Assembly: GCA_945903565.1 (NCBI GenBank)
Contig: CAMDPA010000006.1
Coordinates: 1-32,056 of the forward strand
Length of the DNA stretch: 32,056 nucleotides
DNA from: Devosia equisanguinis
GTDB taxonomy: Bacteria; Pseudomonadota; Alphaproteobacteria; Rhizobiales; Hyphomicrobiaceae
Direction: 5' to 3'
Shown here piece after piece: positions 9,252 to 17,269 of the stretch (positions are counted from its first letter, which is position 1; every line of letters starts with the position of its first letter). Made by a program: the position numbers and the translations under genes. The notes beneath the pieces are model-generated. The model was given only the letters and a program-made list of their open reading frames with translations. It was not told the origin of the DNA and made no database searches.

Positions 9252-10052
9252 ATGCCTTATAGCAATCGCAACGGGCTGCGGATCTACTATGAGACGTACG
9301 GCGAAGGGCCGCCGTTCGTGCTGGTGCATGCCAATCCGTTCAATCATTGGCTGTGGATGTATCAGATCGCGCGCTACTCCGCGTTCTACCGGGTGATCGC
9401 GGTCGATATTCGCGGATACGGGCGCTCGGACAAGCCGGAGACGCCGTTCACACTCGCGGACATGGCGGACGATGTGCTGGGGGTTTGCGCGAACGAGAAG
9501 ATCAGCCGTGCGATCTTCGGTGGCGTGAGCGTCGGCTCGGGGATCTCGCTGCTGATCGGGCTCGACCATCCGGAGATGGCGGAGGCGCTGATCCTGGTCG
9601 GGGGATCGAGCAAGGGCTCGCGCAATATGGACGGGCGGATCGCCGGATTTCTGAGCGACGATCTGCCGGGCTACCAGATGCAGCATCTGAAGGATTGCAC
9701 CGCGCCGGGCTTTCCCGAAACGCCACTGGGCACGTGGGTGCTCGAGATGTTCAACGCGCAGGCGCCGAATCTGTCGGGCCGCTCGATCGCGCAGATATTC
9801 AGGGCGCGCTTGGGGTGCGATATGTCGCCCCGGTTGGCGGGGCTCGAGGTGCCGACGCTGGTCGTCAACGGCGTGCACGATATGTCGCTCGAGGCGGGGC
9901 GCTACACGGCGTCGAACATACCCGGCGCGATGCATGCGGTGATCCCGGACGCCGGTCACGCCTGCAACATCGAGAACCCCGCGGCATTCGATGAGGCGGT
10001 GGTGCGGTTCCTGACATCGAAGGGATTGTGGCGCGGGCCAGTCAACTATTGA
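9252..10052 (+). CDS. Alpha/beta fold hydrolase
   Basis: YYETYGEGPPFVLVHANPFNHWLW...VIAVDIRGYGRSDKPE...GGVSVGSGISLLIGL...PDAGHACNIENP. Confidence 0.9.
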   Translation: MPYSNRNGLRIYYETYGEGPPFVLVHANPFNHWLWMYQIARYSAFYRVIAVDIRGYGRSDKPETPFTLADMADDVLGVCANEKISRAIFGGVSVGSGISLLIGLDHPEMAEALILVGGSSKGSRNMDGRIAGFLSDDLPGYQMQHLKDCTAPGFPETPLGTWVLEMFNAQAPNLSGRSIAQIFRARLGCDMSPRLAGLEVPTLVVNGVHDMSLEAGRYTASNIPGAMHAVIPDAGHACNIENPAAFDEAVVRFLTSKGLWRGPVNY

Positions 10053-10060
10053 GGTGGCGC

Positions 10061-11053
10061 ATGGGGATGCGATTTGGTGCGGTGGCCTGCGCAGCGGGCG
10101 TTGCGGTGATGTCGGTCGTGCTGTCGTGCGGGGCGTTGGCTCAGGCGGCGTTTCCGGAGCGGCCGATTCGTCTCGTCATTCCGTTCCCGCCGGGTGGCGT
10201 CTACGACACCATCGGGCGGCCACTGGCGGAAAAGTTGAAGGTCACGCTCGGGGCGTTCGTGATCGAGAACATGGGCGGCGCGGGTGGCGCGCGGGGAGCG
10301 GCTGCGGCGGCGCGTGCGCAGCCCGATGGGCATACGCTGCTACTTGCGGGCACCGGTGTCATGGTGATCATTCCGACGGCCGCGCGTCGTCCACTCTACG
10401 ATCCCGTTCAGGACTTCGAGCCGATCAGCGGATTGGCCGTCGTCGGGTTCTCGTTCGTTACGCATCCCGGGGTTCCCGCGCGCACGCTGAAGGAACTCGT
10501 CGCCTATGCGAGGGCGGAGCCGGGAAAGTTGTCGTTCGGCACGCCGGGCGCGGGAACGCTCAACCATCTGACCGGCGAAATGTTCAAGGCCATGGCCGGG
10601 ACGCCAGACATTGCGCACGTGCCTTATGCGGGCGGCGGCCCGGCGTTGAACGAACTGATCGGCGGGCATATTCCGCTGGCCGTCGTCAACGTGACGGGGC
10701 AGGTGCTCGAGTTGCACCGCACGGGCAAGCTGCGCATGCTGGCAATGACCTCGCCGGCGCGGCTGGCCCAACTGCCAGAGGTGCCGACGGCAATCGAGGC
10801 GGGGTATCCCGATATGGTCTCGCAGATCTTTGGCGGGCTGTTCGCGCCCAAGGGAACGCCGAAAGCCATCGTCGAGAAGCTCGCGCAAGCCGTCAGTACG
10901 GCGCTGGCGGATCCGGAACTGCAGAAGTTTTACGTCGGGGCGGGCTTCGAACCGGAACGCGAAGCAAGTCCGGAAAAGATGCGCGCTTTCCTGCAGGGCG
11001 AGCTGACGCGCTGGAAGCCGGTGATCGAGGCGAGCGGTTACAAGTTGGACTAA
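10061..11053 (+). CDS. Tripartite tricarboxylate transporter (Bug/TctC) substrate-binding protein
   Basis: Signal peptide then AFPERPIRLVIPFPPGGVYDTIGRPLAEKL...; classic Bug-family N-terminus. Start could be 10028 or 10061. Confidence 0.92.
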   Translation: MGMRFGAVACAAGVAVMSVVLSCGALAQAAFPERPIRLVIPFPPGGVYDTIGRPLAEKLKVTLGAFVIENMGGAGGARGAAAAARAQPDGHTLLLAGTGVMVIIPTAARRPLYDPVQDFEPISGLAVVGFSFVTHPGVPARTLKELVAYARAEPGKLSFGTPGAGTLNHLTGEMFKAMAGTPDIAHVPYAGGGPALNELIGGHIPLAVVNVTGQVLELHRTGKLRMLAMTSPARLAQLPEVPTAIEAGYPDMVSQIFGGLFAPKGTPKAIVEKLAQAVSTALADPELQKFYVGAGFEPEREASPEKMRAFLQGELTRWKPVIEASGYKLD

Positions 11054-11230
11054 TTCGCCAGCGTTTCACGGGAATCGCCAGGAAAGAGTGCGCTTTTGCG
11101 CGACATTTACGTTTTATTCACCACAAGTCTCAGGCGTTCATCAAGCATTTCCGCGCCAATGTAGTCTCCAGAAACAACTGTATCTCCGTGTCGCGGGGAA
11201 TGGTTTGGATCGCTCGTGGGCGGGGCTTTG

Positions 11231-13567
11231 ATGCGTTGGGCCATACGGCTCTGTGAACTTACTGTAACCTGCGCGACGATGCTTCGCCGGCGGGCCAGCG
11301 CCGTCGCGCGTGTCGTGCCGGCCTCGGCAGCCATTGGCCTTTTTCTTGCCAGCACGGGAACGCTGCAGGCCTATGCCGGGTCGATGCTCGGCTATGGAAC
11401 CACGCTGTGCGGGCTGGCGCTGCTGCTGCTCGCTTTGTTGCGTCCGCATCGCGAGCCGGTGGACCGGCACGACGGCGTGACTGACGCCACGATCGAAGCG
11501 GGCATCGAGAATTCTCTCGAGGATCTCAAGGACGGCGTGTGGGAATTGCGCGAGAGCGAGGCGCGCTACCGCGACCTGCTCGACACGCAGGCCAACGTGA
11601 TCGCGCGTCAGGACGGCACGGGCCGGCTTAGCTATGTGAACAAGGCGTTCTGCCGTGTGTTCGGCTGCGAGCCGGAGGCGGTGCTCGGTCGCGCGTGGCG
11701 GCCGGTCGTGCTGGAGAATGAGGCGGCAACACTGGTCGAAGGCGCGCCGCACCGTCGTTATACGCAGCTTCTCGAAACCGCATCGGGCCCGCGCTGGCTG
11801 GCATTCGAGGAACATCGCGTTCCCGGACAGGCTGCCGCGACTGGTGAAACCGGCGCGGGCGGGTACGAGGTGCAGATCGTCGGCACCGACGTCACAGAAC
11901 AGCGCGCATTCCAGGCCGAGCTCGCCGCGGCGCGCGATCAGGCGCAGGCGGCCGACCGGGCCAAGTCGCGATTCCTGGCGGCGATGAGCCATGAGATCCG
12001 TACGCCGATGAACGGTATTCTCGGCATGGCCAGCTTGCTCGAGGAATCCGAGCTTTCCGCGGAGCAGCGAACCTATCTGGAAGCAATCGACCAGTCCGCG
12101 CGCACGCTGCGGTTGTTGATCGACGAGATCCTCGATTTTTCCAAGATCGAGGCGGGCAAACTGGTACTGGGCAAGGTGCCGTTCGCGCTCGATCAGTGCG
12201 TGCAGGCGACCGTGGAATTGCTGGCGCCATCGGCTCACGAGAAGGGCCTGGATATTGCCTGGACCGTCGATCCGCGTTTGCCGTCTCTGGTCGGTGGCGA
12301 CGAGGCGCGCGTCCGCCAGATCCTGCTGAACCTGATCGGTAACGCGGTGAAGTTCACCGATCACGGCGGCGTGCTGGTCGGTGTGGAGTGCCAGAGCGCG
12401 ACGGACGGCAAGGTGGGCGTCGCGATCAGCGTCAAGGACACGGGGATCGGATTGTCTCGGGAGGCGATGGGGAGCTTGTTCGCGGAATTCGGACAGGCGG
12501 AGAGCGAGATTTCGCAGCGGCGCGGTGGAACGGGGCTTGGTCTCGTCATCTCGCGGCGGCTTGCCATTGCGATGGGCGGCGACGTCGGCGTCGAGAGCGA
12601 GGCCGGCGAGGGTTCGCAGTTCACGGCTCGCCTGACGTTCGACGCCTGCACGGGTGCGGGCAACGCGATGCCGGAACCAATGGTGCTGCCGCGCGCGGGC
12701 AGCGTGCTGTTGGCCTTCGACCGCCCTATCGAGAGGGCGGCACTTGCGACAAGTCTCGAAGTGGCGGGAATGAAAGTGATCGAATGCGATGCTGCGCAGG
12801 CCATCGCCGAAATCGAGGCCGCGGCGGCAACAGGCCAGCCGGTGGCGCATGTCGTGTACGATGCCGGCGCTGACCCTCGAGCTGCCGCCGCTATTCTGGC
12901 GCGTGCGCACGATGCCGCGCCGGCCTATGGCGTGCGCGGCTTTCTGTTGATCGATACCCTGTCGCGGCCGAATCTGGAGCAGTTCCGCGCCGCGGGCTTT
13001 GGCGCCTATCTTGTCCGCCCGGTGCGGCCGTCGGCGCTGCTCGCCCGGTTCGGGCTGACGCCGATCATGTCCACGGTCAGCGGCGTTGCGACAGCGTTGC
13101 CGGGGGGAATGACGAGCGACCAACTCGTCCCCGTCACCGGCCGCCACGTGCTGATGGCGGAAGACAACGCCATCAACGCGCTGCTGGCGACGCGGATGCT
13201 GGCGAACGCGGGGTGCACGGTGGTGCATGTCACCGATGGCGAGGATGCGGTGACGGCGATCAGCCGGTCGCTGGAGCCGGGCGCGCAGCGGTTCGAGCTG
13301 GTGCTGATGGACGTGCACATGCCGCGTCTGGATGGGATCTCGGCGGCGGCTGCCATCCGGGCGATGGCCGACGCGCGCGGGGCCGCGGCCGACGTGCCGC
13401 CGATGGTGGCGTTGACCGCCAATGCGTTCGCCGAAGACCGCGAGCGTTGTCTCGCCGGTGGCCTCGACGACTACCTCGCCAAGCCGTTCCAGAAGAGCGA
13501 GCTGTTGGCCCTTCTCGCGCGCTGGGAGCGGCGGGGGACGGGCGATCGGCCGAGTGCGGCGGCCTGA
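11231..13567 (+). CDS. Hybrid sensor histidine kinase/response regulator (TM, PAS, HisKA, HATPase, REC)
   Basis: H-box FLAAMSHEIRTPMNGILGM; N-box LLNLIGNAVKFTDHGG; G-boxes DTGIGLS and GGTGLGLVIS; C-terminal REC VLMAEDNAINALLATRML...ELVLMDVHMPRLDG...YLAKPF. Start uncertain (11216 or 11231). Confidence 0.93.
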   Translation: MRWAIRLCELTVTCATMLRRRASAVARVVPASAAIGLFLASTGTLQAYAGSMLGYGTTLCGLALLLLALLRPHREPVDRHDGVTDATIEAGIENSLEDLKDGVWELRESEARYRDLLDTQANVIARQDGTGRLSYVNKAFCRVFGCEPEAVLGRAWRPVVLENEAATLVEGAPHRRYTQLLETASGPRWLAFEEHRVPGQAAATGETGAGGYEVQIVGTDVTEQRAFQAELAAARDQAQAADRAKSRFLAAMSHEIRTPMNGILGMASLLEESELSAEQRTYLEAIDQSARTLRLLIDEILDFSKIEAGKLVLGKVPFALDQCVQATVELLAPSAHEKGLDIAWTVDPRLPSLVGGDEARVRQILLNLIGNAVKFTDHGGVLVGVECQSATDGKVGVAISVKDTGIGLSREAMGSLFAEFGQAESEISQRRGGTGLGLVISRRLAIAMGGDVGVESEAGEGSQFTARLTFDACTGAGNAMPEPMVLPRAGSVLLAFDRPIERAALATSLEVAGMKVIECDAAQAIAEIEAAAATGQPVAHVVYDAGADPRAAAAILARAHDAAPAYGVRGFLLIDTLSRPNLEQFRAAGFGAYLVRPVRPSALLARFGLTPIMSTVSGVATALPGGMTSDQLVPVTGRHVLMAEDNAINALLATRMLANAGCTVVHVTDGEDAVTAISRSLEPGAQRFELVLMDVHMPRLDGISAAAAIRAMADARGAAADVPPMVALTANAFAEDRERCLAGGLDDYLAKPFQKSELLALLARWERRGTGDRPSAAA

Positions 13568-13579
13568 GATCCCTCACGG

Positions 13580-13601
13580 CGCAATACGCTTCGCTATTGC
13601 G
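13580..13601. repeat. Short inverted repeat just after the histidine kinase stop codon
   Basis: cgcaata-cgcttcgc-tattgcg: 7-bp perfect arms with 8-nt centre; no T-tract follows. Confidence 0.5.
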
Positions 13602-13651
13602 TCTTACGGGAGAGCGCTGCTTTATGCGGCATCCGATAGGCAGGCTCACAC

Positions 13652-14485
13652 ATGGCACTTTCACCCTCAGAGATCGAACGCTACAAGCGCCACCTCGTGT
13701 TGAAGGAGGTGGGTGGGCAGGGGCAGGCCCGGCTCAAGGATGCGCGCGTGCTGATCGTGGGCGCGGGCGGGCTCGGTAGTCCGGTTGTGATGTATCTGGC
13801 GGCGGCGGGCGTGGGCACCATCGGCGTGATCGACGACGATACCGTGAGCCTCGACAATCTGCAGCGGCAGATCGCGCATGATACGGCGCGTGTGGGGCAG
13901 CTCAAGGTGGAGAGTGCGCGGGACACCGTGGCCGCGCTCAATCCGCATGTTCACGTGGAGATGCACGCCGAGCGGCTGACGGCGGCGAACGCGCTCGAGA
14001 TCATCGCACGCTACGACATCGTGGCCGATGGTTCCGATAATTTCGCCACGCGCTATCTGGTCAGCGATGCCTGCTATCTGGCGGCGCGCACGCTGGTGTT
14101 CGCGGCGGTGGGCCCGTTCGACGGGTACGTCACCACTTTGAAGCCGCACACGAAGGACGCGGACGACAAGCCGCTGCCGACGTACCGTTGCCTGTTCCCG
14201 GAAGCGCCGCCCGCCGACACCGTGTTCAATTGCGCGGATGTTGGCGTGCTCGGCTCGGTGGTCGGCGTGATCGGCACGCTGCAGGCAACCGAGGTGCTGA
14301 AGGAGATCCTCGGGCTGGGCGATACGCTCGCCGGGCGCTTGCTCGTGTGGGATGCGCTCGCCGCCCGTTTCCAGGAGATCCGCTATGCGTGGGATGCGGA
14401 AAACCCGCTCACGGGCGAGAAGCCGACGATCCGGGATTTGTCGATTCATGCGGGGGGCGAGGGCGGGGCGGTGTGCGCGGCGTAG
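13652..14485 (+). CDS. ThiF/MoeB/HesA family adenylyltransferase
   Basis: MALSPSEIERYKRHLVLKEVGGQGQARLKDARVLIVGAGGLGSPVVMYLAAAGVGTIGVIDDDTVSLDNLQRQIAH...; nucleotide-binding GAGGLGSP and conserved DxVSLDNLQRQ. Confidence 0.93.
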   Translation: MALSPSEIERYKRHLVLKEVGGQGQARLKDARVLIVGAGGLGSPVVMYLAAAGVGTIGVIDDDTVSLDNLQRQIAHDTARVGQLKVESARDTVAALNPHVHVEMHAERLTAANALEIIARYDIVADGSDNFATRYLVSDACYLAARTLVFAAVGPFDGYVTTLKPHTKDADDKPLPTYRCLFPEAPPADTVFNCADVGVLGSVVGVIGTLQATEVLKEILGLGDTLAGRLLVWDALAARFQEIRYAWDAENPLTGEKPTIRDLSIHAGGEGGAVCAA

Positions 14486-14497
14486 GAGCGCCGTGTC

Positions 14498-14580
14498 CCG
14501 TAGGGCGGGCAAGCGCAGCGCAGCCCGCCGTTGCAACGTAGCCGGCGGGTTACGGCCAAGAGGCCTCACCCGCCCTACGG
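14498..14580. repeat. MITE/REP-like inverted repeat element between convergent genes
   Basis: 12-bp perfect terminal inverted repeats ccgtagggcggg (14498-14509) and cccgccctacgg (14569-14580), with an inner cccgccg/cggcggg pair. Confidence 0.8.
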
Positions 14581-14582
14581 CA

Positions 14583-15062
14583 TTACTTCACGCCCAACAA
14601 TTCCACGTCGAACATCAATGTGGCGTTCCCGGGGATGACGCCGCCGGCGCCGCGGGCGCCGTAGCCGAGGTCGGGCGGGATGATCAGCGTGCGCTTGCCG
14701 CCGACCTTCATGGTGGCGACGCCCTGGTCCCAGCCGCCAATCACCTGGCCACGGCCGATCGAGAATTCGAAGGGCTGGCCGCGGTCGAGCGAGCTGTCGA
14801 ACTTCTTGCCCTTGACGCCGTTCTCATAGAGCCAGCCGGTGTAGTGCATCACGCAGATCTGGCCGGGTTTGGGCGTGTCGCCCGTGCCGACCTTGGTGTC
14901 GGTGATCTGCAGGCCGGTCGATGTGGTCATGGGTTTTCCAACGGTTTGTGCGGATACGGATGGGAGGCCGCCGGTCACGAGGACAACGGCTGTCGTGCCT
15001 GCGAGCGCGAGTGCCGCGATGGCAGATGCGGTACGAAGATTGGCGATACGAAGATTGCGCAT
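14583..15062 (-). CDS. FKBP-type peptidyl-prolyl cis-trans isomerase
   Basis: MRNLRIANLRTASAIAALALAG... signal peptide; GLQITDTKVGTGDTPKPGQICVMHYTGWLYENGVKGKKFDSSLDRGQPFEFSIGRGQVIGGWDQGVATMKVGGKRTLIIPPDLGYGARGAGGVIPGNATLMFDVELL. Confidence 0.96.
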   Translation of the reverse strand: MRNLRIANLRTASAIAALALAGTTAVVLVTGGLPSVSAQTVGKPMTTSTGLQITDTKVGTGDTPKPGQICVMHYTGWLYENGVKGKKFDSSLDRGQPFEFSIGRGQVIGGWDQGVATMKVGGKRTLIIPPDLGYGARGAGGVIPGNATLMFDVELLGVK

Positions 15063-15155
15063 TGCTGCTCCTTGCTGCTGCCTGTAGGTGGGAGCGCTGA
15101 CGCACCCTGCCCCGGCTTCTAGACGAAACTCGCGTCCGGCCAATGCGTGAATTTG

Positions 15156-15533
15156 TCAGTCGAGCTGATAGACGCCGGTCGAGTAGTTGAGCCGGATGCC
15201 GATCGTGCCCTCGCTCATGCGCCACGGCATGATGGTGAACGTGCGGAAGCCCTGGGCGTGGAACGGGTCCTTGTTGGCGATCTCGGTCGCCTCGGCAAGT
15301 GAGGCCGCGCGGTAGATGATCAGCCCGGAACCGTTGGGCTGATCGCTTTCGTCGAGGAACGGGCCGGCCGCGAACATCACGCCGCGGCGCTCCAGCTCAT
15401 ACTGGTATTCCAGGTGCTGGGCGCGCGCGGCCATGCGATCGCCCGACACCTCGATCGGCTGCGTGAAGACAACGTAGAGCTTCTTGCCGAGCTTGTTGGG
15501 CGAATGCGCCGGCTTGCCCGCGTTGGCGCTCAT
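15156..15533 (-). CDS. YciI family protein
   Basis: KLYVVFTQPIEVSGDRMAARAQHLEYQYELERRGVMFAAGPFLDESDQPNGSGLIIYRAASLAEATEIANKDPFHAQGFRTFTI; overlaps the next ORF by 4 bp. Confidence 0.85.
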   Translation of the reverse strand: MSANAGKPAHSPNKLGKKLYVVFTQPIEVSGDRMAARAQHLEYQYELERRGVMFAAGPFLDESDQPNGSGLIIYRAASLAEATEIANKDPFHAQGFRTFTIMPWRMSEGTIGIRLNYSTGVYQLD

Positions 15534-16495
15534 TCCGCCGCGCTCTTCAGGCCCTTAGCGAGGCCCTTGGCGATCACGTCCTCGCAGCGCTGGTTTTTCT
15601 CGTCGATCAGCTTGCCTTTCATGGCATCGCGGAACCCATCGGCCATGGTCATCGCCATGCCCCAGCGGCATGGGCGCGTGAACGCCGTCGCCCAATAGTC
15701 CGCGCCGTGCCACTCGTAGTTGTCGTCTTTCACCTGCTGCATGCCGGTGGTGTACTCGGTGACGAAACCGTTCGGCTCGATGAAGTAGGAGAACACGTTG
15801 TCGCCGGGGCCGTGACGGCCGACGCCCCAGCCGATATCGAAGCCCGACTGCTTCATGCGACCGGCGCCCTTCATCAGGCCCTCCATGTTCGGCAGCTCAT
15901 AGGCCATGTGATTCATGGACGCCCCGTTCGCGCGTGCAACGGCCACGCTGTGGTGGTCCTCGCAGCAGCGCAGGAAGTCCATGAAGTCGGTCGTGTCGGC
16001 GCTCCGGAAACCCAGCACGTCGCGGTAGAATGCGATCTGCTCGTCGTACTTCGCCGCGTTGAGAACGACATGCGACAGACGCTCGGGCTTCGACGCATCC
16101 TGCTCGTGATCGGCATGCTCGGCGACGCCCGCCACGATGTTGATCCGCTGGCCTTCCGGCGACTCCAGCGAGAAACCGTAGCCGCCGCCCGCGATCGCGG
16201 GCAGCTCATGCGGGGCTGCCAGAATGGTCGTGCCCAAGGCCTTGGCATGGGCATTGAGCGCATCGACATCAGCCCGGGTCTTGGCGCCCAGGTTGATCGC
16301 CAGGAACTTGATCCGCGGCGCCTCATGCAAGGTGAGGACGTGATGATCCTTGCCGGTCGCGCGCATGTAGAGGGTGCCGTTCTCGCGAGCGACCTCCTTG
16401 AGGCCCCACTGCGCTTCGTAGAAGGCCTTGGTGGCCTCTACGTCGGGCACTGCCAGCTCCACGCTCCTGATCCCGTATGCGCTCGTCTGTGCCAT
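15530..16495 (-). CDS. VOC family (glyoxalase/extradiol dioxygenase-like) protein, two-domain
   Basis: YGIRSVELAVPDVEATKAFYEAQWGLKEVARENGTLYMRATGKDHHVLTLHE... and second module RLSHVVLNAAKYDEQIAFYRDVLGFRSADT. Confidence 0.9.
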   Translation of the reverse strand: MAQTSAYGIRSVELAVPDVEATKAFYEAQWGLKEVARENGTLYMRATGKDHHVLTLHEAPRIKFLAINLGAKTRADVDALNAHAKALGTTILAAPHELPAIAGGGYGFSLESPEGQRINIVAGVAEHADHEQDASKPERLSHVVLNAAKYDEQIAFYRDVLGFRSADTTDFMDFLRCCEDHHSVAVARANGASMNHMAYELPNMEGLMKGAGRMKQSGFDIGWGVGRHGPGDNVFSYFIEPNGFVTEYTTGMQQVKDDNYEWHGADYWATAFTRPCRWGMAMTMADGFRDAMKGKLIDEKNQRCEDVIAKGLAKGLKSAAE

Positions 16496-16618
16496 GGGTG
16501 TCTCCTGTGAGGTGATGATTTGGCGGCCATCTAAGCAGAATTGCGGTCGCTGGCCAACCGGTCCAGCGGAACTTGCCTATCGAATATACGCCCAGTTGCC
16601 GAACAGATGGGTGGGGCG

Positions 16619-17254
16619 TCAAGCGAAGCTGGCCAGCACGCGCTTTTCGTAGGCCAGCACCTGCTGAACGCTCGCGCGATTTTCGATCCGCGCCAGATGC
16701 GCATGGCAGTGCTCCAGACTGGTTAGCTCAAGGCCGAACGACAGTGCGCGGCGGAAGGCCCAGTAGAAATAGGTATCGACCGTCGTGAAGTGGTCAAAGA
16801 ACCATTCGCGGCCGGCGAGGCGCTTTTCTGCAATCGCGAAGTCTTCCTTGAGCAGCAGTGCGCCGACGCGCCGCACGCCGACTGCCGAGCCGGGCGTGTC
16901 GCAATGGTTCTCGGGGCGGGGGTAGTGGGTGAGATGCGGATGGATCGTCGATGTGATCCACGACATCACAGCGATCGCTTGGATCTCCGCACGTGGATCG
17001 GCGGGAAGCAAGCGTGCACCGGGAAACTGGCGGGCGATCCAGATCTGGATGGCGACGTTCTCGGTCAGCGGGTCGCCGTCGATCAGGAGAACAGGGACCT
17101 TGTGCTTTGGGTTCAGCTCAAGGAATTCGGGGGTGAGATGCTGGTTCGCGCGGGTGTTCACATCACGGACGTCGAATGAAGCTCCGGCCTCGGTGAGCGC
17201 CACGTAGGGCACGAGGGCGCAGGTCATCGGCGAATAAAACAGGGTGAGCTTCAT
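16619..17254 (-). CDS. Glutathione S-transferase family protein
   Basis: MKLTLFYSPMTCALVPYVALTEAGASFDVRDVNTRANQHLTPEFLELNPKHKVPVLLIDGDPLTENVAIQIWIARQFP; GST N-terminal thioredoxin fold pattern. Confidence 0.92.
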   Translation of the reverse strand: MKLTLFYSPMTCALVPYVALTEAGASFDVRDVNTRANQHLTPEFLELNPKHKVPVLLIDGDPLTENVAIQIWIARQFPGARLLPADPRAEIQAIAVMSWITSTIHPHLTHYPRPENHCDTPGSAVGVRRVGALLLKEDFAIAEKRLAGREWFFDHFTTVDTYFYWAFRRALSFGLELTSLEHCHAHLARIENRASVQQVLAYEKRVLASFA

Positions 17255-17269
17255 CGGTTGTTTCTGGTG

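Noticed and set aside
11141-13318. 725-aa minus-strand ORF opposite the histidine kinase
   Set aside because: Antisense artefact; the plus strand has all histidine kinase motifs.
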